From: Leucobacter massiliensis
GTDB lineage: Bacteria; Actinomycetota; Actinomycetes; Actinomycetales; Microbacteriaceae
Direction of reading: 5' to 3'
Length of the DNA stretch: 64,000 bases
Assembly: GCF_002982315.1 (NCBI RefSeq)
Contig: NZ_MWZD01000017.1
Span: 496,001 to 560,000, forward strand
Shown: in pieces, positions 7,622 to 16,616 of the stretch
Layout: each line of letters opens with the position of its first letter
Numbering within the stretch: position 1 is the first letter of the stretch
Notes under the pieces: model-generated
Told to the model about the DNA's origin: nothing
Seen by the model: the letters and a program-made list of their open reading frames with translations, nothing else
Database searches by the model: none
Program-made: the position numbers and the translations under genes

Positions 7622-10600
7622 ATGCACTCCACCCCCGGGTTCAGGCACGCAGCGCGTGCCCTGACTCGACCCCGCAGCGGGTCGTCACGCAGCAGGCTCA
7701 AGGCGGCACTCGCGCTGTGCGGAGCGGCGGTGCTGACCGCCGGGCTCGCCACTCCGGCGGTCGCCGCTGGCGAGACGCTCGAAGTCGAGCTCTCGCAGGT
7801 CACCGGCACGCCGGACTTCGACGCGGACGACGCGCCCGGAAACGACTCCTCCCCGGACAACTCCGTGATCCGGACGAACGACCTGATCACGTACAACGTC
7901 GAGATCCGGGCCGAAGGGGGCGCCTCGAGCAACACCACCTTCGAGCTCGTGCTCCCGCTGGGCTATGAGCTCGAAGCGTTGCCCGCCATCTGCACGGGTC
8001 CCGGCTCCTCGCTCGTTCCCGAGCGCCTGCCTGCGCCTGAGCTCCCGCTCACCGCAAGCTCCTATGAGGGGCTCGGCCAGCAAGTGCTCAGGTGCAATGT
8101 GGGCGAGCGCACGCCCGGGTCGACGCTGAGCTACCCGGTCTCGGCGAAGGTGCGCGCGGAAGTGCCTAACGGCACGGCATCCGACGACGTCACGGTGTCC
8201 GTGGTGTCGGATCAGGTGCCGGAGCCCGCACGGTCGAACCCGGTGTCCTCGGTGGTGTCGTCCGCCGCGAAGTGGGACCTGTCGAAGAACTCCACCGCGC
8301 TGCAACCCGACACGGGCTATGTCGCCGGCAGCAGCCGGGCCTGCTCCTTCGACCCCGAGCAGATCTGCTTCCGCCGCACCGTCAGCATTCTCGTCGGCGC
8401 CCAGAACGGGGCGAAAGGCACATCGCCGCTGACCGGTCCGATCACCTTCCTGGACGACCTCTCGCCCGAATCGCTCTACCCCGAGGGCGCGACCGCCTCG
8501 CCGGCATGGCTCGCGGCTGGCCCTGACGCGCTCGCGCGGTACGGGGCGCGCCTCATCGGCTGCTACGACAGCAACCTCTACTCCAGCCCCATCCAGGGGA
8601 TCGGGCAGTCCGGTTGGGGCGGCACCGGAACCGAGGAGAACGCCGTGCGCGACAGCGGCTCCGTCGCGTGCACGCAGTCCGGTCCTGGCGCCCCGGTCTC
8701 GGTCACCGTCACCGGCACCGACTCCTCGCTCGCGACCTTCCCCAGCAGTGTCGGCGCGCCCGCCGGCGCAACCCTTCCCGCGAACACCGCTTACATCATC
8801 TCCCAGTCCCTTGAGTTCGAGATTCCGGTGGCGGCCGTCCGCGATCTCGGGTCGAGCGACGGCAGCACGCAGTCCTTCGAGATCGTGAACCGGTTCCGCG
8901 ACTTCGCGGCGACCGCGCTCGACGGCACGCCAAACGTGCCCGGCGCGGACGCGGAGTGGAACAACTTCCGCACGATCAACCTGGAGGTGAAGGCGCCGGG
9001 CGGCTTCGACAAGTACTTTGTCTGCGTTCCGGGCGCCGCAGGCAACACGCCCGCGGCCGACTTCAACCCCGGCTACGATTTCGCCGAAGGCCCTCCCGGC
9101 CAGCAGCGGCTCCACTCCGGTCAGATCACGGTGGCGCCGGGGCAGACCGTCGTCTCATCGCTCCTCATCAAGGGGAGCAACGCGGCCGCCGATCGTCCCG
9201 GATCCGCACTCGCCTGCGACGCCTGGGATCCCGCGCTCCTCACCCTCGCACCGGGCGACTATCCGGGAGTGAGCTCCGTCGGCCAGCGGTACCCCTCGAA
9301 CGGCGCAGCGGTCTGGCGCTCGGGTGAGTACGAGGCCGACCCTGATCCGGGGTTCCGCATCCAGTATTCGACCGGCCCCGGGGGCTCCGGCGACGCCTCC
9401 ACGTGCGCCTCCGGGCAGTGGTTCGACGATCCGGAGGAAGTTCCCGGAGGCATCGACGCGGTCTCGCGCGTCCGGATCTGGGTGGAGCTCGCCGCAGGCA
9501 GCCAGTACGACATCAACGAGACCTTCTTCTCGATCGCCCTCCGCGTCTCCGACGCCGCGACGGAAGGCACCAAGATCCCGAACTACGCCGGGGTGCTCTT
9601 CCACTTCGGCGAGCAGCAATCGCTCGATGAGCTTCTCGCGGATCCCGGAAACGAGTGGATCTCTTCCAGCTACGACCCCGCGAACCACTCGGGAAGCCTG
9701 GGGGACCGCCTCATCGCGGCTCCGGCGTACTCGCGGATCGAGAAGACCGTGAAGGGCCCGCGGGACTCGGACTTCTCCCATATCGTCCCGATCACCACCG
9801 GCGGAGATACGGTGCAGTACCGCCTCGCTCCCACGCTGACCTCCTCGGCGGCGACGCCGAGCGTGACCCAGCGCGTCATCGTCGAGGACTGCCTGCCGCT
9901 CGGCCAGAGCTTCCAGTCGGCGGCGCCCGCGCCGTCGCTTGTGACGACGGAGGTGCCGGCCGGAGCGGGGATCGAGTGTGGTCCGCGGGAGACGTACCTG
10001 CGCTGGGATCTCGGCGAGCGCGTCCCGAATGCCGCGATCGACCCGATCGAGGTGAGCGTCCGCGTGTCGCCGACGGCGGCCTCCGGAACCTACACCAACC
10101 GGGTTCGCGTGTCCGCTACCGGCGACCTCTCGACGCCCGAGCAGCGCAGCGACGAAGCCCAGGTCAAGATCGACCAACCCGCCGGCGTGAAGATCGACAA
10201 GGTGCCGCTCACCCCGGTCTCGGAGGTGAACCGTCCGGAGGAGTCGAATCTCGACCCGCTCCGGTGGCGGATTGAGCTGGCGAACGTGCAGGCGCCCGGG
10301 GCGCTCAGCGACGTCGACGTCATCGACGTTCTGCCGCGGTCGGGGGAGCGCGGGTCGGAGTTCACCGGCTCTCTGACCTTCTCCGACGCTGCCGTCGACT
10401 CCGGCGGGGACGGCGTCCGTATCCTCTACACCTCGGCGAGCGACCCGGTGCAGGATCCTCAGGACCCCAGCAACGCGCCCGGCGGCTCCACCGCCTGGTG
10501 CAGCGAAGCGGCCGGCGGAAGCGTCGTCATCGGCGCCGAGGCCTCCGTTTGCCCGGCGAGCGCCGAGGACGTCACGGCCATCCGCATCGTCCGGCCGGGC

Positions 10601-11608
10601 GATTTCGCCTCTGGCGATCTCGTTAGCGTCGTCGTGTCGCTCACGCCGGTGGGCAATGCAGCGGGCGACAGCTATGTGAACCGGGCCTTTGCGCGGGTCA
10701 ACGGCCTGGTGCTGCCCGTCGGTCCCGTGGATGCGCCCGAGACGATCATCGCGTCGGCGATCGGAGACTACGTCTGGTTTGACGCCAACGGCAATGGGAT
10801 CCAGGACGACGGCGAGCTCCCTGCCGCAGGCTTCCCGGTCGCGCTGTCGGGGACGGACAGCAGCGGGAACCGGGTCGAATTGACGACCCGCACCGACGCC
10901 TCGGGCCGGTATCTCTTCACCGGGCTGCAGTCCGGCACGTACACGGTGACTTTCGACCCAGCCGGGCTGCGCCCGGGCCAGTCCTTCACCCTGCAGCACC
11001 AGGGAGACGATGACGGACTCGACTCGGATGGCGATCCTGCGACGGGCGTGGCTGGACCGATCGAGCTGGGCGCGAACACCGAGGACCTGTCCGTCGACCA
11101 GGGGATCATCGCCGCCCCCGCGGAGATCGTCGTCTCGAAGACCGTGCAGGGCCCGGGACCCGCGGGACCCTACTCCTTCACCGCGACATGCACCCTCAAC
11201 GGCGTCGACTACCCCCTCCCGGCGGCAGACGCCCGATTCACCCTGAGTCACGGTGAGCAGCGGACCATATCGGTGATCGCCGGCGTCACGTGCGCCGTCG
11301 CCGAGGAGGATGGCCGCGGAGCCACGGTCGCGATCCTCGACAGCGATGATCGCGGCAGCGGCGGTGCGAGCGACGGGGTCGTTTCCGAGGTCGCGGGCCG
11401 TGCCACCGTCCACGTGACCAACACCTTCACGGAGCCTCCCGCACCCCCGCAGCCGCACGAGCCCGGCCAGCCGGGAGGGAGGAGCCCCGAGCCGGGACTC
11501 CCGGTGACGGGCGGACAGGCCTTGCTCGGCCTCTCCGGGGTCGCCGTGCTGCTGAGCGCGGCGGGAGCGGCGCTGGTGCTCCGCAGGGGGAGACGCGCCG
11601 CGGAGTGA
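7622..11608 (+). CDS. large LPXTG-anchored surface protein with SdrD-B and DUF5979-like domains
   Basis: A 1,328-residue secreted, wall-anchored protein. A long N-region and hydrophobic core form a signal peptide with likely cleavage after AVAA near residue 49. A large DUF11-type beta-sandwich region follows, then an SdrD B-like domain (about 1046-1160, GDYVWFDANGNGIQDDGE with Asp-rich calcium-site character) and a DUF5979-like domain (about 1164-1271, IVVSKTVQGPGP). A Pro-rich spacer leads to LPVTG (1293-1297), a hydrophobic helix and an Arg-rich tail. The ATG at 7622 is chosen because GAGG lies about seven bases upstream and the signal peptide starts there. It is probably adhesive; the ligand is unknown. 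No sortase is in the window. Confidence 0.85.
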   Translation: MHSTPGFRHAARALTRPRSGSSRSRLKAALALCGAAVLTAGLATPAVAAGETLEVELSQVTGTPDFDADDAPGNDSSPDNSVIRTNDLITYNVEIRAEGGASSNTTFELVLPLGYELEALPAICTGPGSSLVPERLPAPELPLTASSYEGLGQQVLRCNVGERTPGSTLSYPVSAKVRAEVPNGTASDDVTVSVVSDQVPEPARSNPVSSVVSSAAKWDLSKNSTALQPDTGYVAGSSRACSFDPEQICFRRTVSILVGAQNGAKGTSPLTGPITFLDDLSPESLYPEGATASPAWLAAGPDALARYGARLIGCYDSNLYSSPIQGIGQSGWGGTGTEENAVRDSGSVACTQSGPGAPVSVTVTGTDSSLATFPSSVGAPAGATLPANTAYIISQSLEFEIPVAAVRDLGSSDGSTQSFEIVNRFRDFAATALDGTPNVPGADAEWNNFRTINLEVKAPGGFDKYFVCVPGAAGNTPAADFNPGYDFAEGPPGQQRLHSGQITVAPGQTVVSSLLIKGSNAAADRPGSALACDAWDPALLTLAPGDYPGVSSVGQRYPSNGAAVWRSGEYEADPDPGFRIQYSTGPGGSGDASTCASGQWFDDPEEVPGGIDAVSRVRIWVELAAGSQYDINETFFSIALRVSDAATEGTKIPNYAGVLFHFGEQQSLDELLADPGNEWISSSYDPANHSGSLGDRLIAAPAYSRIEKTVKGPRDSDFSHIVPITTGGDTVQYRLAPTLTSSAATPSVTQRVIVEDCLPLGQSFQSAAPAPSLVTTEVPAGAGIECGPRETYLRWDLGERVPNAAIDPIEVSVRVSPTAASGTYTNRVRVSATGDLSTPEQRSDEAQVKIDQPAGVKIDKVPLTPVSEVNRPEESNLDPLRWRIELANVQAPGALSDVDVIDVLPRSGERGSEFTGSLTFSDAAVDSGGDGVRILYTSASDPVQDPQDPSNAPGGSTAWCSEAAGGSVVIGAEASVCPASAEDVTAIRIVRPGDFASGDLVSVVVSLTPVGNAAGDSYVNRAFARVNGLVLPVGPVDAPETIIASAIGDYVWFDANGNGIQDDGELPAAGFPVALSGTDSSGNRVELTTRTDASGRYLFTGLQSGTYTVTFDPAGLRPGQSFTLQHQGDDDGLDSDGDPATGVAGPIELGANTEDLSVDQGIIAAPAEIVVSKTVQGPGPAGPYSFTATCTLNGVDYPLPAADARFTLSHGEQRTISVIAGVTCAVAEEDGRGATVAILDSDDRGSGGASDGVVSEVAGRATVHVTNTFTEPPAPPQPHEPGQPGGRSPEPGLPVTGGQALLGLSGVAVLLSAAGAALVLRRGRRAAE

Positions 11609-11625
11609 TCGCGCGAAGGCGTGGT

Positions 11626-11670
11626 GCCGCAGCGCCGGAGGTTCCCGGGAGGGGCCTCCGGCGCTGCGGC
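11626..11670 (+). terminator. strong hairpin after the first surface-protein gene
   Basis: A perfect 16-bp stem (11626-11641 with 11655-11670) around a 13-base loop, starting 17 bases after the stop codon. A short T-rich stretch follows. Confidence 0.8.
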
Positions 11671-11722
11671 GCGAATGGGATTTCTCGTTCGGGTGGAAAG
11701 GCGGGTACTGTGATGGATCGTG

Positions 11723-11753
11723 CCGATGATTAGGATAACCTAACTATCATCGG
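11723..11753 (+). promoter_or_regulatory. dyad and iron-box-like operator upstream of the HtaA-like gene
   Basis: An outer perfect inverted repeat (CCGATGAT at 11723-11730, ATCATCGG at 11746-11753) encloses TTAGGATAACCTAA. The 19 bases at 11725-11743 match the DtxR/IdeR consensus TTAGGTTAGGCTAACCTAA at 14 of 19 positions by my count. TAGGAT at 11731-11736 could be a -10 hexamer inside the site, so a bound repressor would block transcription. Iron control is inferred. Confidence 0.55.
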
Positions 11754-11858
11754 ACCTGCCTGCGCCGACGTCGCTCCGCGACCATGCGACGGAGGCGCAC
11801 TCGTCAACCGCCACGCACCGCCAGGGAAGTCCCTGCGCTGAAGGAGGGCTCCGCCTCG

Positions 11859-14800
11859 ATGAACGCACGATCACGCACGCTGCGCCTGGCAGCGGCACTG
11901 CTCGCGACCGGGGCGCTGGTCACCGGCCTCGCGGCTCCCGCCCTCGCCGAGGACACGACGGTGCCAGGGGTGGATCCTTCGTTCCGCTCGTTCTTCGAGC
12001 TCGCCCCCGCTGCGGTCGATGAGCATTCGGCTGACGCACAGTTCATGCAGATCCCCGCGGGCAGCTACAGCGCCGTCACGCAGAACGGACTGTACGTCCA
12101 AGCCGTGAACGACGGCGGCCGGACCTCGCTCGAAACCGTCGGGAGCTCCGACAGCCTCGTCACGAGCCGTATCGAGCTCTCCGACGTCCTCGGCCGCATC
12201 GACGCCGTCGCCCTCGTCGACGAAGGCGACGGGGCGCTCGTCGCCTACGTGCGCGGCCTCGCGGGCGGGACCTCCGCGCTCGTGCGCGTGGCATCACCGG
12301 AGTCGACCACGTGGGACGGCTCCCAGATCGCGACGATCACGGAGCGAGACGGATTCCACCCCGAGCGGCTCCGCCTCCTCGGCGACATCGGCAGCGGCCT
12401 CGTCGGAGTCGCGCCGAACGCGGACGGAGCCCTCGTGGCCCAGCGCTACGCCTACGATCTCACCCCCAACACGGCGCGGCCGGCGGTCGAGCTTCCCCTG
12501 AACCCCGGAGCGCAGCTCTCCTTCGACGCCAACTGGGGCAACTTCTATGCGGCGGGTGCCGGGGTCCTGGAGCGGGTGTCCCTCTACGACGCGAGCACCG
12601 TGCAGACCGCCGCGCTGCACGGGATGGGGCAGATCACCCGAGTCGTGCCGAGCGCCAGCCACGTGCTGGTGAGTGACGATGCGGGCCGGGTCGCGGTGCT
12701 GGACAACGCCAGCTTCGAGCTCGTCTCCCGCGTTGCGCTTCCCGGCCCTGCCGGCAGCGTGGTCCTCGGCGAGAAGACCGCGGAGGTGATCGCCTCTGCC
12801 GCCGACGGCTCGGCGATGTGGCGCTACGGTTTCGACGGAACCCCCCACCAGGCCATCGACCTCGGAGGCGCGAGCGTGCAGCACGGCTCGCTGCACGCTG
12901 CCAGTTCCTACGACACCACCTACACCTTCGCGGGAAGCGTGGAGGGCCAGAGCTTCCGGTACGTGGCCCAGTACCTCGAGCCGTACCGCATCAGCTACCT
13001 CGGTGAGCTCCGAGCCGAGGAGCGCGGCGAGGCGGTCGAGCTGAGTTTCGCGAGCCTCGGCGCGGAGGCACCCGGCGACACGGTCGACTATGCCTGGGAG
13101 TACAGCCTGGACGGCGGAGCGCACTGGGCCGGACGCACCCAGTCCTGGGATGAAGCGCGCGCCGCGGAACGCACCGCCGTCCACCCGCGCCCCGAGCTGC
13201 CGCCCGCGATCGGCCCGGCGCGGGCCGCACGCACCGACGTCAGCGCAGACGGGCCGCTCGCGACGAGCGGATACTCGGCAACCGAGTCATCCGTCACCCT
13301 GCCCGAGCACGCCCAAGACGCGCTGTGGCGGGTCAAGCTCACCAACGGCTACGGCACCACGGTGAGCGAGGCGCGCACCGTGAGCTGGGGGCCGTCGGAG
13401 GCGGGCGAGCCGGCGAGCTTCACCCGTCATCCGTCCCCCGTCCAGGTCGCGGCGGGATCTCCGGCCGTGTTCAGCGTCGCCGTGGCAGGCACCCCGGAGC
13501 CCGCGGTGTCCTGGCAGATCAAGCGCCCCGGAGGCGAGTGGGAGGACCTTGACGCGAGCGGAGCGGAGCTGACGATCCCCGCCGCCACGACCGCGGATGA
13601 CGGCGCCCGGCTGCGCGCCGTCGCGGTGCAGGGCGAGCGCCGCGTCGAGTCGAACCCGGCAACCCTGACGGTGCTCAGCGAGGCCGCGGCAGAGCTCGGC
13701 GCCGCGCCCGCGGGTGCCGTCACGATCGCCGATGCCCGCATGCGCTGGGAGCTCAACCAGTACTCGCGCGACTGGAAACGGGAAGCGTCCGGCGGGGTCG
13801 AGCTTGCCGGGGACCACGGCTTCGACTTCACCGGAGGCGTCGGCTGGTTCGATGCGCGGACCGGGGCGGCGCAGCTATCGTGGAGCGGCGTGGCGGACTA
13901 CCGTCCCTACGGCGGCATGAACGGACTGAAGCTCTCCTTCGCCAACATGTACCTCGCGGTGGATGCGTCAGGACAGGCGACGCTCACCGCGGAGCTGTTC
14001 TGGAACAACGGCGGCGGAGCGGGTGGTGCCGGCAGCAGCGGGGAGAGCGACGGCCGGACGCGGGTCGTCATCGCGACCTTCGCGCAGGCCGGACTCACCC
14101 GCAGTCCCGCAGCGATCGCGCTGCAGGCGACCCCGGAGTGGGACCACCGCAGCTACCTCGCACCCGGCCTCGGTGACGCGACCGTCTATCCGAGCAGTTT
14201 CCCTGCCTCGTTCCTCGACCACCTCGACAGCGGCCTGCGTCCCTGGTTCCTGCCGACGGGCAACCAGGACGTCCGCAAGCAGGGGACGGAGGTGACGGTG
14301 AGCGGTACGCTCACCACGCGGCCGGCACGAACCACCGGAGACCGGATCGACGCGCTCGACCCCCTCGGTGACGGCGCCCAGCACTTCGCGGACTCAGCGC
14401 CGCGGATCGTCGCGCAGCCGGCGGACGTGCGTGCGGCGGCGGGCGGATCCGCGACGGTCGCGGCGGCAGCGGTCGGTCACCCGGCGCCGACGGTGCAGTG
14501 GCAGCGGGAGGTCGCGGGAGCGTGGGCGGACATCGAGGGGGCGAATTCGCCGGCGCTCGAGCTGACGGAGCTGCGCGAGGGGACGTTCGTCGTCCGCGCG
14601 GTCTTCCGCAACGCGATGGGCACTGCGGTGAGCGACAGCGCCCGGGTGCAGGTCGCCGATCCGTCGGAGCCGGGACCGGGCGGGGAGCCGGGACCGGGAG
14701 GGGAGCCGGGACCGGGAGGGGAGCCGGGCACCGAGTCCGGCACTCAGGGCGGCGGGCTGGTGGCGCCCGGCGCTCCCGCCCAGTCCGCTCCGGGCTCCGC

Positions 14801-14945
14801 GCCCGGCGCTGCCGTGACCGGTGCGCAGCTCGCCGCCACCGGGGCCGGGGCGCTGTGGCTGTGGGCCGGCTCCGGTGCGGTGCTCCTGCTCCTCGGGGGC
14901 GCCGCGCTCGTGGCCCGCCGCCGGCGCGCAGCCCCGGCCCGCTGA
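11859..14945 (+). CDS. wall-anchored HtaA-like haem-binding surface protein
   Basis: A 1,028-residue exported protein. The signal peptide ends near ALAE (about residue 32). Residues about 50-390 look like a repetitive beta-propeller, followed by Ig-like domains (about 525-610 and 845-930). Between these, about 621-827, lies a region with HtaA-like spacing: MRWELNQYSRDW, then FDFTGGVGWFDARTGAAQLS and GLKLSFANMYLAV. HtaA domains bind haem at the cell surface of corynebacteria. A Pro/Gly repeat and an LAATG motif (991-995), hydrophobic helix and Arg tail end the protein; LAXTG is typical of class E sortase substrates. AAGGAGG at 11841-11847 precedes the start. The HtaA call is by pattern recognition only. 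Confidence 0.65.
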   Translation: MNARSRTLRLAAALLATGALVTGLAAPALAEDTTVPGVDPSFRSFFELAPAAVDEHSADAQFMQIPAGSYSAVTQNGLYVQAVNDGGRTSLETVGSSDSLVTSRIELSDVLGRIDAVALVDEGDGALVAYVRGLAGGTSALVRVASPESTTWDGSQIATITERDGFHPERLRLLGDIGSGLVGVAPNADGALVAQRYAYDLTPNTARPAVELPLNPGAQLSFDANWGNFYAAGAGVLERVSLYDASTVQTAALHGMGQITRVVPSASHVLVSDDAGRVAVLDNASFELVSRVALPGPAGSVVLGEKTAEVIASAADGSAMWRYGFDGTPHQAIDLGGASVQHGSLHAASSYDTTYTFAGSVEGQSFRYVAQYLEPYRISYLGELRAEERGEAVELSFASLGAEAPGDTVDYAWEYSLDGGAHWAGRTQSWDEARAAERTAVHPRPELPPAIGPARAARTDVSADGPLATSGYSATESSVTLPEHAQDALWRVKLTNGYGTTVSEARTVSWGPSEAGEPASFTRHPSPVQVAAGSPAVFSVAVAGTPEPAVSWQIKRPGGEWEDLDASGAELTIPAATTADDGARLRAVAVQGERRVESNPATLTVLSEAAAELGAAPAGAVTIADARMRWELNQYSRDWKREASGGVELAGDHGFDFTGGVGWFDARTGAAQLSWSGVADYRPYGGMNGLKLSFANMYLAVDASGQATLTAELFWNNGGGAGGAGSSGESDGRTRVVIATFAQAGLTRSPAAIALQATPEWDHRSYLAPGLGDATVYPSSFPASFLDHLDSGLRPWFLPTGNQDVRKQGTEVTVSGTLTTRPARTTGDRIDALDPLGDGAQHFADSAPRIVAQPADVRAAAGGSATVAAAAVGHPAPTVQWQREVAGAWADIEGANSPALELTELREGTFVVRAVFRNAMGTAVSDSARVQVADPSEPGPGGEPGPGGEPGPGGEPGTESGTQGGGLVAPGAPAQSAPGSAPGAAVTGAQLAATGAGALWLWAGSGAVLLLLGGAALVARRRRAAPAR
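14667..14720 (+). repeat. 18-bp in-frame tandem repeat, three copies
   Basis: Three near-identical 18-base units encode EPGPGG repeats in the wall-spanning linker of the HtaA-like protein, and a partial fourth follows. Unit number could vary between strains without breaking the frame. Confidence 0.9.
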
Positions 14946-15087
14946 GCCGTCGCAGGGAACGGGGCGCGCCGCTCGACGGCGCGTCCCGGAGCCGCATCCC
15001 GAGCGAGGCCGAGTACGCTCGCAGGGGGAAGCAGAAGCGCGCGGGGGCATGCAGGACTCTGCGGCGAGAGGTGGAGGGGAATCCGAT

Positions 15088-16428
15088 ATGTCCGTGGCCG
15101 GGGACGAGACGGATCCCCTGTTCGCCCCGCCCAGCGGTCCGGTGAGGGGTCGCGTCGACGGCGCCGTCGTGCGCGCACAGGGCATCCCATTCGCCCGCGC
15201 TGAGCGGTTCGGGGCCCCATCGCGGCTGGACCCCGGCACGGAGCTGCGCGAGGCGGTCACTCCCGCCCCCGCGTGCCCGCAGCACCCCGTGAGCATCCTC
15301 GAGCGCCGGCTCGGATACCGCACCGCGGACATCCCGGTGGACGAGGCGTGCCTGCGGCTGTCGGTCACCATGCCGCGCGGGCCGCATCCTGAGCCGCTTC
15401 CGGTGATGGTGTGGCTGCACGGAGGCGCGTACGTCTCCGGGGCCGGGGACCTTCCCTTCATGGACCCCGCCGCGTTCGTCGCGGAGCAGCGTCTCATCGT
15501 CGTCACGGTCACGTACCGGCTCGGCCTGCTCGGCTTCATCGGCGATGGCACCCGAAGAACGGCGAACGCCGGGCTGCTGGATCAGCTCATGGCGATCGAC
15601 TGGGTGCACGACAACATCGCCGCCTTCGGAGGGGATCCGGGGAATGTCACGCTCTTCGGTGAGTCCGCCGGGGCAGACGCGATCCTCCACCTCCTCGCCA
15701 CCGACGGCATCGCCGCGAAGGTGCGGCGGGCGATCGTGCAGAGCGCGCCCATCGGCGTCCTCACGCGCAGGCGGGGCCGCATGCACGACGCGATGACGGC
15801 CGCGGCGGAAGCGCTTGACGAATCGGCAACCGTGGACGATGCGCTCGCCCTCCAGGCGGAGGTGGAGCGCGCTGCGCGGGGCTTCGGGCCCGCCTCCCTC
15901 ATGCCCTTTGGGCCGCAGACCGGGCATCACCCGGTGCCCGAACGGCAGGCGCTGCGCCGAGCATGGCGGGATGCGGCACCGCGCGTCGAGCTGCTCATCG
16001 GGCACAACGCGCACGAGGCAAGGTTCTTCGCGGACGCGGTGCCTGCGCTCTCCACGCTGGGCCGGGTGCCGTTCGTCGGCGGGCGCCTGCAGCAGGCCGT
16101 GGCGTGGCTGCTCACTGGGCTCGTGTACCGGTGGCCCGCCCTGCGGTGGGCGCGCGGATATCGCCGGGCCGGAGGCCGGGTGCACTTCTACAGGCTTTCC
16201 TGGTCGGCTCCGGGCAATGCGCTCGGAGCAGCGCACACCATCGATCTGGCACTGCTCTTCGGGGATCGGCGGGCGTGGGCTGACGCGGAGATCGTGCGGG
16301 GCGCCGCGTGGGACGACCTCGACGGGCGCGGACGGCGGGTTCGAGAGGTCTGGGGCCAGTTCGCCTCGGGCGCCGGGCTCCCGCAGAGGACCACGATCCC
16401 GGGCGCCCTCGCGGTCCGATCGCTCTGA
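15088..16428 (+). CDS. type-B carboxylesterase
   Basis: A 446-residue cytoplasmic alpha/beta hydrolase of the carboxylesterase/PnbA group. The oxyanion loop is HGGAY at 111-115, the nucleophile is Ser193 in GESAG, the acid is Glu310 (GHNAHEARFF) and the base His383 (ALGAAHTIDLALLFG). The ATG at 15088 follows GGAGGGG (15073-15079) by eight bases. The protein is shorter than the usual 480-500 residues but has the whole triad. It acts on carboxylic esters; the natural substrate is unknown. It follows the HtaA-like gene by 142 bases and ends before a strong bidirectional hairpin, so it may have its own promoter. Confidence 0.87.
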   Translation: MSVAGDETDPLFAPPSGPVRGRVDGAVVRAQGIPFARAERFGAPSRLDPGTELREAVTPAPACPQHPVSILERRLGYRTADIPVDEACLRLSVTMPRGPHPEPLPVMVWLHGGAYVSGAGDLPFMDPAAFVAEQRLIVVTVTYRLGLLGFIGDGTRRTANAGLLDQLMAIDWVHDNIAAFGGDPGNVTLFGESAGADAILHLLATDGIAAKVRRAIVQSAPIGVLTRRRGRMHDAMTAAAEALDESATVDDALALQAEVERAARGFGPASLMPFGPQTGHHPVPERQALRRAWRDAAPRVELLIGHNAHEARFFADAVPALSTLGRVPFVGGRLQQAVAWLLTGLVYRWPALRWARGYRRAGGRVHFYRLSWSAPGNALGAAHTIDLALLFGDRRAWADAEIVRGAAWDDLDGRGRRVREVWGQFASGAGLPQRTTIPGALAVRSL

Positions 16429-16533
16429 CGCGCGTGCGGCGCTGGTCGCGCTGATCGGCCCTGCGGTCGTCCTCGATCCGGCGTGCCGCCCTTGATCCAC
16501 TCGGGTCCCCCGACGGGGCCCGAGAATGCGGAA

Positions 16534-16579
16534 GGCGGGTGTGGCGCAGAACCGGTTTCGGTTCTGCGCCACACCCGCC
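16534..16579. terminator. bidirectional terminator hairpin between convergent genes
   Basis: A perfect 21-bp stem (16534-16554 with 16559-16579) and a four-base loop, between the plus-strand esterase and the minus-strand giant surface-protein gene. Confidence 0.85.
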
Positions 16580-16616
16580 TCATGGCAGCCGCCCCCGAAG
16601 AGGCAGCTGATCCCGG

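Noticed and set aside
9155-11458. A 767-codon minus-strand frame inside the first surface gene
   Set aside because: Arg/Gly/Ala-rich shadow of a high-GC gene whose plus-strand product has a signal peptide, domains and LPVTG.
11723-11753. The dyad before the HtaA-like gene as a simple terminator of the upstream gene
   Set aside because: A strong terminator already exists at 11626-11670, and the dyad is AT-rich with an iron-box match instead of a GC stem with a T tract.
15088-16428. The carboxylesterase as a secreted or anchored member of the surface island
   Set aside because: No signal peptide or anchor is present; it is a cytoplasmic type-B esterase.
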